Assembly: GCF_902167145.1 (NCBI RefSeq)
Contig: NC_050101.1
Coordinates: 129,734,990 to 129,798,989 of the forward strand
Source: Zea mays
Taxonomy: Eukaryota > Streptophyta > Magnoliopsida > Poales > Poaceae
DNA: 64,000 nt
Direction of reading: 5' to 3'
How positions within the stretch are numbered: position 1 is the stretch's first letter; each line of letters starts with the position of its first letter. The translations under genes and the position numbers were made by a program. The notes under the pieces were generated by a model. The model worked only from the letters and a program-made list of their open reading frames with translations, was not told the origin of the DNA and made no database searches. Positions 11,801 through 23,691 of the stretch are shown piece after piece.

Positions 11801-12089
11801 CCAGCTGGAGGAGGCTCGGGACAGGGCCTTACTACACTCGGCACGGTACCAGCAGTCCCTGCGACGCTACCACGCCCGAGGGGTCCGGCCCCGAGACTTC
11901 CAGGTGGGCGACCTGGTGCTTCGACTACGGCAAGACGCCCGGGGAAGGCACAAACTCACGCCCCCCTGGGAGGGGCCATTCGTCATCGCCAAAGTTCTGA
12001 AGCCCGGAACATACAAGCTGGCCAACAATCAAGGCGAGATCTACGGCAACGCTTGGAACATCAAACAGCTACGTCGCTTCTACCCTTAA
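8821..12089 (+). pseudogene. pol of element E: RT, RNase H, integrase (interrupted)
   Basis: The frame continues directly from protease after the TAG at 8818. RT motifs include CVDYTGLNKACPK and the YVDD catalytic box near 9403. An in-frame TGA at 9472-9474 follows it, and a frameshift at about 9883-9885 moves the rest of RT into the next frame. RNase H runs about 10250-10630 (FFDGS, NNVAEYEAL, DSQLV). Then come a linker with four EAPSA-type 21-bp repeats (about 10700-10790), an H2C2 zinc finger near 11045-11180, and an integrase core with Asp (GLDLVGP), Asp (ITDNGTQF) and Glu (NGQVERANG), ending at TAA 12087-12089. Copying RNA into DNA and integrating it would need all of these parts, so the element could only move with enzyme supplied in trans. 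Confidence 0.93.
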
Positions 12090-13299
12090 GATGTTTTCAA
12101 GTTGTTCATATACCTCGCACCCACGCAAAGTTTAGTCATCAAGGAAGGGTCGGCCTCGCCTCGGCAAAGCCCGACCCTCCCTCGGGGGCTAAAAGGGGGG
12201 AGACCCCCTCTGCGTCGAAATTTTCCTCGAAAAAGGATCTCTTTTTAGCAGAATTTCTTTCGTGCTTTTTGACTACTTCGAAAAGCGGATCCTGGAAACG
12301 ACGGAGTACACGTAAGCAGCCAAGGCTGACCGAGCCGAGGGACTCCTACGCCTCCGGGATACGGATACCTCACTCATCACCTTCTGCGATAAGTAACTCG
12401 CGTTCGGATAAAGTGATTCCGCGGACCGAATAAGTCTTCACGCTCGGAAGCTCTTCTGCCGAGACGGTCTTTCAAGCCTTCTCGACTGAATCGGTGACAG
12501 GGCCTCATGGACGGGCGAAAGTACGCGTAAGCGGCAAGGCCGACTGAGCCGAGGGACTCCCACGCCTCTGGGATACGGATACCTCACTCATCACCTTCCG
12601 CGAGAAGCAACTCTCGCCCACACAAACATCCCTGTTACCGATGGAAAGTCCAGATGCTTGAAATAAGAGGAAAGGAGACGCGGCTTTACAACGCAGCGAG
12701 AGTGTGTTTTCTGGCCTCGGCGGCCGCAGAAGGCACACGCTACAAGACGATCTGATCCTGCAGGCTCGGGTCTTCACGCTGAAGGGGGCTGTAGCACCCT
12801 CGGCATCGACGACGCCTTTAGCGAGGTCCGACCCAGCCTCGGACGGCGACGCGGTCCAGGGACTTCTCCGGGAATCCGGCCCGAGCAGGCGGCTCGGCCG
12901 GTTACCCCTGGGGCCTCGGCCAAGCATCTTCCAAGGGCGCCAGCCCGACCCGAGGCCTCGGCTGATCGACTCCGACGTCGACCCCCGCTGACGGGCAACC
13001 CGGCTAGGCTCCGGCCAACCAGGTTCCCATTTTCGAGCCAACTCCACCTCTGTTCGTACTGATATCGCTACCCCTGGCCTCGGCTCATCGAAGAGCGGCC
13101 AAGGGGTCCCTTTAACTAAGCTAGAGGAGCCTCAGACAACAAGGCCGATCGAGCCGAGGGATTCCTACGCCTCCGGGATACGGATACCTCACTCGTCACC
13201 TTGACACGGAGCGACTCATGCTTGGTGAAGCGGTTCAGATAATCAACAGGCGAGACTTAGTGCTCGAAAATGAGGAAAAAACACGGCTCCGTGCCGAAA
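12090..13299 (+). repeat. non-coding 3' internal region of element E with a dispersed 57-nt repeat
   Basis: There is no credible gene. A segment containing GAGCCGAGGGACTCC, then GGATACGGATACCTCACTC, occurs three times at about 12327-12383, 12541-12597 and 13146-13202 with few differences. Confidence 0.75.
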
Positions 13300-13838
13300 T
13301 TACATACATGTTGAGGCCTCGACAGCCACAATGAACAAAAACACTGGCATTCGAAGTGCCATTACAAACGGAACTCCGGTTCCCCCTCCGCAGGTACGAA
13401 CAACCCCACTCCATGGGGAAGGCCTGCGGAACAACAGAAGACTGACGAGCGGCTCGCCGCCGCCCGCTCTGACTACGACAACGACCCCCGCACCAGATGG
13501 CCGAGCCACAGCAGTGCAGGCCTCAGGGTGGGCGCTGCTGCAATCTTGCCCTCGCCCACGCCGACGCTCGAGGGGCGAGGACAAGTACGAAGAACCGGAG
13601 GCCCGGGGCGCGGATGGTGGCAGTGATCCCGTCGGCGACGGGGACTTCTCGAGCCGCTTCCGCCTCGGCGCTGATAGCGGGGGCCGCCGGCCCCCCGGCA
13701 GATCCCCACTCAAATCCTCCCAGACGAGTAGGGCGCCGGCCTCTGCCGGAGGGCGCCATCCCGGTGCAAAAGCAGGGCCACCCCAGAACACGAACGCCGC
13801 CCTAGCAGCGCGCGGCATCGTGGGTGGTCCTCCCGTGC

Positions 13839-14345
13839 TCACGGCGCGGCAGCCGCCCCCCGGCAGGAGGGGCCGTCGGGAGCCAAGCCGACGACTCCGA
13901 CACGCTGGAGGTGACGACGCCCGCCGTCGATCAGCCCCACGTTGTCCAAGTCCGCGCCGCCCGCAGGGCCAGTGAGTGCCTCCTCCCTCGAACGCCGCGG
14001 GAGAGGGTGACCCGCAGACCCGCGCGGGAGGTAGAGCGCCGGCTCAGCCTGGACCCCACCCCAGCGAGGATGATGAACATCCTTGAAGCTGAGGGTGGGA
14101 CCAAGATCGCGGCCCGGCTTGCTCTTCCCCACCCAGGAAGTGGTGGTCACCATCTTGGGTGACCACCGGCGTGGGGGTGCAGCCGGGCCGGCTGATGAAA
14201 ATCCTTGAAGTCGAACGATGGCTGAAAGGTACCAACTCCCACGGAGTTGCGTTCCTCCGACGAGGAGGCGGAAAGACGGCAGGTACCCCCCATCCGGGGG
14301 CTTGGAAGATGGAAAGACACGACGCATAAGGGAGGAAGAAGACAT
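13839..14345 (-). CDS. antisense open frame in the 3' part of element E, unknown function
   Basis: A 168-codon ATG-initiated frame opposite to gag/pol. A TTTAAAAG box on the minus strand at 14374-14381 lies only about 30 bp upstream of ATG 14345, so the second ATG at 14327 may be the better start. The product is Ser/Gly/Pro rich with an internal repeat (LQGFSSAGPA, LSFKDVHHPRW) and no domain I recognise. A second minus-strand frame of 180 codons (13842-13300, GTG-initiated, different phase) follows directly and could be a further exon. Antisense genes occur in several plant Ty3 families; whether this one is expressed is unknown. Confidence 0.35.
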   Translation of the reverse strand: MSSSSLMRRVFPSSKPPDGGYLPSFRLLVGGTQLRGSWYLSAIVRLQGFSSAGPAAPPRRWSPKMVTTTSWVGKSKPGRDLGPTLSFKDVHHPRWGGVQAEPALYLPRGSAGHPLPRRSREEALTGPAGGADLDNVGLIDGGRRHLQRVGVVGLAPDGPSCRGAAAAP

Positions 14346-16170
14346 GGTTGCCTTCCGAAAGGGGTCGCCCTCCTTTTAAAGGCGACTCTCCCTACGTGCG
14401 CCCCCAAACGCCACGGGCCGAGTCTTCTCCAACACGCTCCAAGGCCCTCCCCTGCGGCGTGGGGGCTGGGTCCCGCATGTCATGCAAACCGGCTCAGAAG
14501 CAGAAGAAGCCAAACCGCCGCGCGCGGTGCGCACAACCGCCCAGCGGTTACAAGCGATTCCCCACTTTCGCCCAGACCAACGGGCGGAAGGGGCGGGCAG
14601 CCATGCAGGCGGCATGCAACCGCGCCAGGTGGACGCGCTTCTCCGACTTCTGACACGCCGGCTTGGAGGCCCAGGCCCACGCGTCGCGCAACCAGCGCGC
14701 CAGCTGCTGCATGCAAGCAACCGCACCGCCACTTGTGCCACCGTCGCACCTCTTCGGTTGCGGAGCCTGTGCCGCGACTCGAGGCGACCTAGCGCACGAC
14801 CCAGCAGCGCCAGCCTGGCGCGACGGTCAAAGCGGCCGAAAGTGGGCCGGCAGTAATGGCGGTGGCAGGCGGGCGGGCGCAGCAGTCACGTCGTCAGCCA
14901 GGCTCACGTCCCATCCTGGGACAGCAAGAGAGCCTCCTCCCACGGCGTGAGGACGGTGCACCCGTGATCCATTCCTCGAACGGCTCGCGCACGCGCAACG
15001 GCCGCCCCGCCAACCACTCGCCCCGTCGCATTAACTCCGCGGCGGGACAGGCGGTGCCTCTGGCAGGAGAAGCGGACGATGCTTCGCCTTCGCCGTAATA
15101 ACCGCGTCAAAAAAGGTACGCCACGTCGTTCGATTTCGTATCCTTTTCCTTTTTCCTCTTTCTCTATCTCTTGCAACAGGGACCGGGAAAGGGGGATACC
15201 CCGAAAAGGATCCTTCTCTGTGAAGGAACCGGGCTCCGAGCCCCCCCTACTGATCAGAGGTTTGAAGGCTGGCCCTCCGAGGGGTTCAACAGTCGCCTCA
15301 GATCGCGTGGGCCCGACACCCACTACTGGTCAGGGGTTCGAAGGCCAGCCCCCCGAAGGGCTCCATGGCCGCCTCAGGCTACTCGGGCTCCGCGCCCATT
15401 ACTGATCAGGGGTTCGAAGGCTGGCCCCTGAAGGGTTCACAGTCGCCTCAGACGCCGAGCGAGGGATGACCAGGGGTACGTTCGATACATAACCGAGGCT
15501 CGGGCTGCGCTCCCGAGGTACCCTAGGACATTTCCGAGACCAGCGGGAACGATCTTGTAACGGAATCCCATCGGAGGGAGGCATCGAGCCCTCGGACCCC
15601 GTCGCCAGGGGACCGGGTCCGGCAAATCACCCGCAGGTACTTTTGGGCGTGCCTCTGGGCCCCTAGCCGACCCCCAACGAACGGGGCACGGACGTCCACT
15701 CGGATTACCCGCTTGCAGCTCACCGGAGACACCATGTTCGGTGCCCATCGAGGGTAACATGGCGCTCTCCCCCCCTCCTCCTTGCGGAAAGGCGACGTAG
15801 GGGCGTATGTAAAAAAGCCGAGTCTGTCCCTGATCGTCCTCTCGCCCTGTGCGGAGGCTCGGGGGCTGCTCTCGCAAACCCGGCTCCAGCCAAACCGTTG
15901 ACAGCGTCAACATACCAGCCCGAGAGCTTGGGCCCCGACCGTGCACCCGGGCTACGGCCAGTTCGCATGAGGGAACAACCAGACCAGCCGAAGCATTACG
16001 CAAGGCATTAAGACCTCGAAGGAGTGTAACCACTCCTCCGAGGCCTCGGGGGCTACACCCGGCGGGTGCGCTCGCGCGCACCCACCGGAACAAAATGCAA
16101 CCGAGAAAGGCTGGTCCCCTTGCAAAAAAGTGCGACGAAAGCCTCCAAGCGAGTGCTAACACTCCCTTCG
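14346..16170. other. non-coding 3' tail of element E with three 75-bp repeats
   Basis: GC-rich sequence without a supported gene. From 15247 to 15452 a unit of about 75 bp containing GGGGTTCGAAGGCTGGCCC recurs three times (starts near 15248, 15322 and 15399). Confidence 0.6.
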
Positions 16171-16185
16171 AGGCTCGGGGGCTAC
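16171..16185 (+). promoter_or_regulatory. polypurine tract of element E
   Basis: AGGCTCGGGGGCTAC abuts the 3' LTR start at 16186, the position where plus-strand DNA synthesis is primed. Confidence 0.6.
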
Positions 16186-17872
16186 TGTCGGGGACCATAA
16201 TTAGGGGTACCCTCAAGACGCCTAATTCTCAGCTGGTAACCCCCATCAGCATAAAGCTGCAAAGGCCTGATGGGTACGATTAAGTCAGGGATCAGTCCAC
16301 ACGAGTGACTCGATCACGCTTCGCCCGAGCCTAGCCTCGGCCAAGGGCAGCCGACCTCGAGAGACTTCCGTCTCGCCCGAGGCCCCCCTTTTAACGGCGG
16401 ACACACCTCCTGCTCGCCCGAGGCCTTGGCTTCGCTTAGAAGCAACCCTGACTAAATCGCCGCGCCGACTGACCAGGTTGCAGGAGCATTTAACGCAAAG
16501 GTGGCCTGACACCTTTATCCTGACACGCGCCCCCCCGGCAGAGCCGAAGTGACCGCCGTCATGCCACCGCTCCACTGACCAGTCTGACAGAAGGACAGCG
16601 CCGCCTGCGCCACTCCGACTGCAGTGCCACTCGACAGAGTGAGTCTGACAGGCAGTCAGGCCTTGCCAAAGGCGCCATAGGGAACTCCGCTCCGCCCGAC
16701 CCCAGGGCTCGGACTCGGGCTAAGACCCGGAAGACGGCGAACTCCGCTCCACCCGACCCCAGGGCTCGGACTCGGGCTAAGACCCGGAAGACGGCGAACT
16801 CCGCACCGCCCGACCCCAGGGCTCGGACTCGGGCTAAGACCCGGAAGACGGCGAACTCCGCACCGCCCGACCCCAGGGCTCGGACTCGGGCTAAGACCCG
16901 AAAGACGGCGAACTCCGCTCCGCCCGACCCCAGGGCTCGGACTCGGGCTAAGACCCGGAAGACGGCGAACTCCGCTCCACCCGACCCCAGGGCTCGGACT
17001 CGGGCTCAGCCCCGGAAGACGACGAGACTCCGCCTTGCCCGACCCCAGGGCTCGGACTCCGCCCTGGCCTCGGCCGAACGATCTCCGCCTCGCCCGACCC
17101 GGGGGCTCGGGCTCGGCCTCGGCCACGGAAGACAGACTCGACCTCGGCTTCGGAGGAGCCCCCACGTCGCCCGACCTAGGGCACAGGCCCGCCACGTCAA
17201 CAGGAAGCGCCATCATCATCCTACCCCGAGCCGACTCGGGTCACGGAGAACAAGACCGGCGTCCCATCTGGCCAGCTCCGCCAGATGGGCAATGATGGCG
17301 CCCCACAAGCTCTGTGACGACGGCGGCTCTCAGCTCTCTTACGGAAGCAGGGCGACGTCAGCAAGGACTCGACCGCTCCAACAGTTGTCCCTCCGCCAGG
17401 CTCCGTCGCTCCTCCGACAGCCACGACATCACGCCAGCAAGGTGCCAAGACCTCTCCGGCTGCCACATTGGCATGTACCCAGGGCGCTAGCTCTCTCTCC
17501 GCTAGACACGTAGCACTCTGCTACACCCCCCCATTGTACACCTGGATCCTCTCCTTACGACTATAAAAGGAAGGACCAGGGCCTTCTTAGAGAAGGTTGG
17601 CCGCGCGGGGACGAGGACGAGACAGGCGCTCTCTTGGGGCCGCTCGCTTCCCTCACCCGCGTGGACGCTTGTAACCCCCCTACTGCAAGCGCACCCGACC
17701 TGGGCGCGGGACGAACACGAAGGCCGCGGGATCTCCACCTCTCTCACGCCCGTCTCCGGCCACCTCGCCTCTCCCCCCTTCGCGCTCGCCCACGCGCTCG
17801 ACCCATCTGGGCTGGGGCACGCAGCACACTCACTCGTCGGCTTGGGGACCCCCCGGTCTCGAAACGCCGACA
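16186..17872 (+). repeat. 3' LTR of element E
   Basis: 1687 bp, differing from the 5' LTR by 8 substitutions (6 transitions, 2 transversions) and by length changes in three C-runs that cancel out. It is followed by the ATCGG duplication. Confidence 0.95.
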
Positions 17873-20140
17873 ATCGGGCACTCAGCAAAGACCCGGTTGC
17901 CGAGCGCCGCACTCGACAAAGTCCAACACTCGGTAAAGATCTTATTTACCGAGTGCAGGACACTCGGCACAGCCAAGCACTCGGCAAAGACGGCTCTCGG
18001 CAAAGGGCCGTTAGCGGTCGTCTACAGCTGACGGCCGTCAGTCGTTGCCGAGTGCCAAATATTGGGCACTCGGCAAAGGACGCTTTACCGAGTGTCTTCT
18101 CTAGACACTCGGCAAAGTATATTTTTATTTTTTTTATTTTGTCTTCCAAACTTTTTGTGGTATGTTCCTACACTATGTAGACCTATATGTATCATTTGTG
18201 GACAATTATAACAGAGTTTTCAATCGTTAGTAGATTTAGTTCGTTTATTTGAATTTCTTCGAAAAATTCAGATTTAAACTGCAGGTCACTCGAAACTTGG
18301 AAAACCGTGCATGCAAAAATGATATTCATGTTACTTAGCATAAGTTACGACTGATTCCAAGAGCGGACCAGAAACTTCGAGCAACATGCTCACTAAACAT
18401 GGCCGTGAACTTGTCATCCACATGTTTAAAAATTCTATAAAACACAAACAAAGTCAGAAAATCATGAAACTTGTCCACGTGTCATGATATCATATGTACA
18501 GGCTATGATAAAAATTTTAGAATGTTTGGAGAAAGTTGTGAGACACTATGTGTAAAAACCTAAGAGAACTACACATGAAATCATAGAGTTTCAATGTGGA
18601 TCTCTTAGGTTTGTACACATAGCGCGTCATAGTTTTCTCGAAACTTTTTCAATTTTTTATCACAGCCTGTACATATGATATCATGACACGTGGACAAGTT
18701 TCATGATTTTCTGACTTTGTTTGTGTTTTATAGAATTTTTAAACATGTGGATGGCAAGTTCACGGCCATGTTTAGTGAGCATGTTGCTCGAAGTTTCCGG
18801 TCCGCTCCTGGAATCGGTCGTAACTTATGCTAAGTAACATGAATATCATTTTTGCATGCACGGTTTTCCAAGTTTCGAGTGACCTGCAGTTCAAATCTGA
18901 ATTTTTCGAAGAAATTCAAATAAACGAACTAAATCTAATAGATATAAAAAAACACTTTTATAATTGTACCAAAATGGTACTTGTAGGTCTACATAGTGTA
19001 GGAACACACCACAAAAAGTTTGGTTGCCAAAAATAAAAAAAAATAAAATATACTTTGTCGAGTGCTGTCCAGTTAGCACTCGGCAAAGGCGGCTTTGCCG
19101 AGTGCCTGTCCGTTGGCACTCGGCAAAGTGTGTAGAACACGTCTTTGCCGAGTGCTCTACAGCTAGCACTCGGCAAAGACGCCTTTGCCGAGTGCCCGAG
19201 ATCCGGCACTTGGCAACGTTTATTTTAAAATTTTAAAAAAATCTTTGCCGAGTGTCGGATCGCGGGCACTCGACAAAGAAGGTGACTAAAGCAGCCCGCG
19301 TGCGGCCGGCTCTCTTCTTCCTTCTGCTTTCCTTCTCTCCTTTCCTTCTCCTCACCGCCGCCACGCCCGCCGCCCGCCCCACGCTCCGGCTCGCCGCCTC
19401 ACCGTCGGCGCAGCCCCACGCGCCCGGCCGCCCCACTTGCCCGCCCGCAAAGCCCGGCACGCCGCCGCCGGTGAGCCGACCGCCGCCAGCCCTCTCCTCC
19501 GCCGCGCCCCACCGTCGCCCGCTCTATCCGTCGACGCGCCACACCGCCGCCGCGCCCCATCGCCGCCCGCTCTGTCCGTCGCCGCGCCCCACCGTCGTCG
19601 CGCCTCACTCCTTTGTAAGTCTTTAATTAGGGTATGAATTAGCGGTAGTTTTAGGGCATTATAGTGAATTTGCTATGTTTATTAAAATACTTCTATATAT
19701 TATGATGGTGGATATGGATGTCACTTAGATGTGACTTGTGTTTATCGTGTCGTTTATATATGTGTGTGTCAGCCATCGTGCTGTTAGATCTATTTGCAGG
19801 TTTTGGAAACCTCCCCGTACAGGGGAAGTGCTGCCGATTTTTTTTTGACATGCTTGTTTATTTTTTCGAGTCGTACCGAGCTGGTCACGAGCCAAGCCGA
19901 GCCGATGAGGCACAAGTATTTCGTCCAACCCTACACACACCACGACGACAACGGTGTATTGATATGGTTCCAGAGTTACCCAACGCATCAACCACCATAT
20001 CCATCATCGACACCAATCCTAGAAACCTCTGACTTGGCCAAACTAGACCACATTGGCATAGCTCACCACAATGGACACACGGCTAGATTTCCACGATTGA
20101 CAACTCCCCAACCTTAACCACCATAGGAGAACTCCATAAA
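17873..20140. mobile_element. body of the older CACTA element (degenerate)
   Basis: About ten copies of GCACTCGGCAAAG or its complement occur at 17877-18115, and about ten more at 19050-19280, as subterminal repeats around a large foldback. A GC-rich segment at 19290-19620 and the stretch to 20140 look like internal element sequence, but I find no transposase domain. The right terminus was not located with certainty. Confidence 0.55.
18101..19070. repeat. long inverted repeat (foldback), arms about 467 bp, loop 33 bp
   Basis: Left arm 18101-18567 is the inverted complement of right arm 18601-19070 with scattered mismatches. Innermost stem AACCTAAGAGA / TCTCTTAGGTT; outer part includes TGTAGACCTATATG / GTAGGTCTACAT. 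Both arms carry GACACTCGGCAAAG-type ends. A transcript through it would form a near-perfect long hairpin, a plausible source of small RNAs. Confidence 0.85.
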
Positions 20141-21065
20141 CACTACTAGAGAACGGGGCTTCTATCCAAGGACGGGCACTAGACCGGTACTAATATTACA
20201 TGCTCGGTACCAGTTCATGACACCAGCGGGTACTCGTATACCTCAAGCTGGCGCTAAGAACAGAGAAATATTTAGTACCGATTCTAGCAAAGAACCAATA
20301 CTAAAGGTCACTTTTTTGTTCTCGACTAGAAGATTTAGTTTCCAACTAAATGTCTTTAGTACAGTTCTTAAAAAGAACTAGTACTAAAGTCTTTAAGCCT
20401 TAGTGCTCGTTCTTCATAAGAACCGGTACTAAAGTGACTCTCCATAACTTTGGTTCTCGCCTAAAAAATTTTAGTACTGATTCTTTGTAAGAACTGGTGC
20501 TAAAGTGTCCTTCCTATAACTTTAGCCTTTCCAAGCATTTCTCATATTCATTCTCTTATTCTTCCCATGCCATCCTCTATGAGCCCACCGAGTCCTATCT
20601 TACGTCACTACCACTAAGTCCGAGGACCCCTTGCTTGGACTTCGCAGCAGTGATGCCGCCCCGTCCACCTAGTAAGCACATCGGAAACCGGAGCTTCGTT
20701 ATACCATTTTTCTTGTGTATTCAACTAGTGACATTATTATTGTATATCTTTGCTATAGAGTTTGCGTTTTCTACACACATTTGCAAGCTTGATATATAGG
20801 AAATGATGTTTGTCCATGTTTTTTCCTTAAGCTTGTGGTCTATAATGCCATCATGATGCATAATATTGTCACATATCGCCAAAAGTACAATGCAATATTA
20901 GGAATAATGTGACTCAAAGTAATTGGGTTTAGAGTTATGTTAACAATGACATCCATTATTCTTAAGCTCAACATTTAAACCTTATTTTTTTGGTTTTATA
21001 TGTTTTTTATTGGAATCATGCTAAGATGGATCATTGTGAAATGGAGAATTTGAATCATGCCATCA
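20141..21065 (+). mobile_element. CACTA-type terminus and subterminal repeats (fragment)
   Basis: CACTACTAGAGAACGGGGC at 20141 looks like a CACTA end. Degenerate AAGAACCGGTACTAAAG units repeat at 20250-20510. No matching right end was found before the LTR at 21066. Confidence 0.5.
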
Positions 21066-22003
21066 TGTTGGGACGAGGACCAAAGCAAACATCGAGCATC
21101 CCCACTAAGCGACTGCAACTAACATTAAACTAATATTGACTACAAATGCAGGTGTCGAAGGGCATCTTCAACGATAGGGACCTCTCTGCGACCTCATAGA
21201 TAGCGTAGGCCTCGACAACATGGGTGCTACTCTAACGTGAGGTGAAGGCCGACAACTTCAAAGTCGCAGGCCTTTGACGAGGGCTCGACTTCTCGGACGG
21301 CGAATGTCCCCAAGACTTCACATCGTTAGGGATGTGGCGGTCAGAGCAAGGCCCTAGGTGGAGCGAAGGCTCGCGACCCCCTCATGGCAAGCCCCGGATG
21401 CAGCCTAGGCCGTCAATGGCTACAGAGACCACAAGACAAAGGCTACAGAACGAATATGTCATTGACTTGGAGCTAAGGGGTTGAATGCAAGAACGATGTG
21501 GCATGCTGGGCCACACCAAGTTGGGTCGAGTAAGTCCACCTGTCATCCTCCCCGTGAGTATAGTGTCTGATGTAATTAGGCATAGGATAACAATGTCTCC
21601 GTAATTACCCAGTTGTATAATATATTTCGAGAATGTAACAGGTAACCATGAGTACAAATGAACTTAACCTCGGTCCCCTGGTTACCTTATAAATACCCCC
21701 ATCCGACCTCGGGTTTGCCAACACATTTTGAGTTTTTGTGCCATCCGTTTTGTCATGCATTGTTTGTATCACTTGTTCCTAAGTGCATGGGACCATGAGT
21801 CAGGATCCAACATTTGGCACCCAATGTGTTCATTATGAAGACCAATCCCACGATGGATCCCAAAAAGAACACCAGATCCAACTCTACCCAAGCTAAGCCG
21901 ATGGAGATAGTCTCTTCCGACACCACGAAGAGGCCCAAGGTCACCTTCACCACCCAAGACCAGAAAACTCAAACAAAGATAGCCCACGTCACTGCTACTG
22001 AAC
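21066..22003 (+). mobile_element. truncated Ty3-like element: LTR, primer site and gag start
   Basis: The LTR (21066-21812, 747 bp) begins TGTTGGGA and ends ATCCAACA with a TATA box (TTATAAATA, about 21687). It is followed by a TTTGGCACCC primer site and by an ATG at 21835 opening a short Lys/Thr-rich frame (MKTNPTMDPKKN) typical of a Gag N-terminus. The frame is cut at about 22003 by the next LTR-like sequence. Confidence 0.6.
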
Positions 22004-23691
22004 TGTGACACCCCAGTGTCACCTAGGGTTCCTTCCTTAAGCTAACCCAAACCATTATCACATGTGAACCAGATGAAGGGATGAACATCAACAATTAATA
22101 ACAAAGGTTTAAAGTGAGTCTTGTATCTTAAGAAATTCTCCTTAATCATGTCATGAACCTCAAGGTAAGAAGAACTCTCAAACTCTAATTAATCTTAAGT
22201 GGACCATTTAAGCACATAAAGGGCATTTGGGAAAAAGACTTAGGAGAAAAATACAAATTTTGGTAAAAACGAAATAACAAAGTTTTAGTACACTAAATAA
22301 CCAACAAAATATAGTAAGAAAGTTTTGCCATTTGAATTTTTCAAAATACCTAAATCAGCCCCTGAACTAATAAACTTGGGGAAAAAATCAGAAATTCAGA
22401 AATCTGAATTTCAACCCCTTTCCAAAGATCAACCGTGTTCTCTGTTTTTCAAAACTTAAATAAAACAAGTCCAAATAGCAAAGTGGCGCCAAATTTCCTA
22501 GAACACACCATGACAAAGTTTGGAAACCTCTCTCCACTGTTTGACACGATCTTGACATGGATTTACCTCGGAACTCGACCTTGTGACACTGCCACCTTAG
22601 CGACGCGACAACTCTCTGTACACAGCCCCAAACCGCTCGACTTCCACACATAAACGACAAAGCTCTGTCGGGAGAGCAAATCTTGTGCATTGATCATGCC
22701 CAAATACATGAAGATCTCTGACCTATGAGCGTTTGAACTCGGGCAGAAGCAAAGAGCCACGTGCTCGACGTCGTGTCAGGCCGGCCGAGCGCGGACTGGC
22801 CGCGGCAGCGCGCGCCCCGCGCGTGGTCGCCCCGCCCCGCGCGTCTGCACTTCGCCCTCGTCTATAAATGCCTCTAGAGGCCTTAGTCGTTTACACTCGC
22901 GCACCCAAAGCCCCGTCCGAGCCAAAGATCACCGGAGTTCACCGTGGAAAGCAAGCACCGCCGCCCGCCATCTCTGCCCGAGCACGGCCATGGTGGCCAG
23001 CCCCTTCTGTTGACCCCCAGCCTCTCCCCAACCCCTGGACCGCTTCCCCGTGAAGCCGTGAAGCTTCTCCAAGCTTGAGCCGAGGCATTGCCTCACCGGA
23101 GAGGCGGATTCACCCTCGCCGGACCTCGGTCGCCCGCCGTCGCGCGTGGATAGAGCAAACTGGTGAGCCATTCTCTAATTTCTTGCACCACTGTCCTTCT
23201 TGACCTCTTGCGAAGCTCTCTGACCGGTTCACTTGGACAATCGCGTCGTGAGCAGGCCGGATTCCTCGCCGCCGACGAGCATCTCCGCCTGCGCACGTGG
23301 ATCGGCCGACTCCGACCATTCCCGACGACGACCCACACATCGCCGTGACCCTCAGGACCTCCCCTACATCCTCGACCACCTCACCGGAGCAGTCTCGCCA
23401 CCGGTAAGCCCCTCCACCCCTTTCTTCCTCCGCAGCCACTGTTCCATTAGGGAAGGACCGCGGGTTCGATTTTGCAAACCCCTAGGGGGTTTTCTGCAGA
23501 GCCTTAGACTCATATGAATAGTGCACCGAGGACATGTCTATAATTCATTCAAAATCTTTCGCCAGGGACCCCAGCGCAAAACTATTTTTCCTTTAACCAT
23601 TTCTAATTAATCTTTTTAAATTCAGCAGAGAATTTAGAAAATTTATACCTTGAGTTATATTCAACCAAATTTAGCCAAACCAATTTTGCTA
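22004..23691 (+). mobile_element. LTR-like sequence inserted in the preceding element (truncated)
   Basis: Starts TGTGACACCCCAGTG directly after the broken gag frame. A TATA box (TCTATAAATG) lies near 22859 ahead of a GC-rich, exon-like leader with a possible splice donor near 23403. No second LTR or target duplication is visible. Confidence 0.45.

Larger units (their letters stand above)
3826..17872 (+). mobile_element. Ty3-type LTR retrotransposon E, full length but coding-defective
   Basis: The 14,047-bp element is bounded by LTRs of equal length (1687 bp) starting TGTCGGGGACC and ending CGCCGACA. It is flanked by a perfect 5-bp target duplication ATCGG (3821-3825 and 17873-17877). The order is primer site, gag, protease, reverse transcriptase, RNase H, integrase, a 4.1 kb non-coding tail, polypurine tract and 3' LTR; integrase after RT/RNase H is the Ty3 order. 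By eye the LTRs differ by 8 substitutions and 3 homopolymer indels (about 0.5%), so insertion is recent, of the order of 0.2 My at the usual grass rate of 1.3e-8 per site per year. The coding region carries stops at 6802, 8818 and 9472 and a frameshift near 9884. Confidence 0.95.

Noticed and set aside
13331..13975. 214-codon plus-strand frame in element E
   Set aside because: Arg/Pro/Gly low complexity from GC-rich DNA; overlaps the better minus-strand candidate.
19252..19626. GC-rich Pro/Ala frame
   Set aside because: Low-complexity composition inside CACTA sequence; no start context, promoter or domain.
22868..23517. Exon-like frames after a TATA box
   Set aside because: No family match on either strand and the context is an LTR-like sequence; kept as part of that element, not as a gene.
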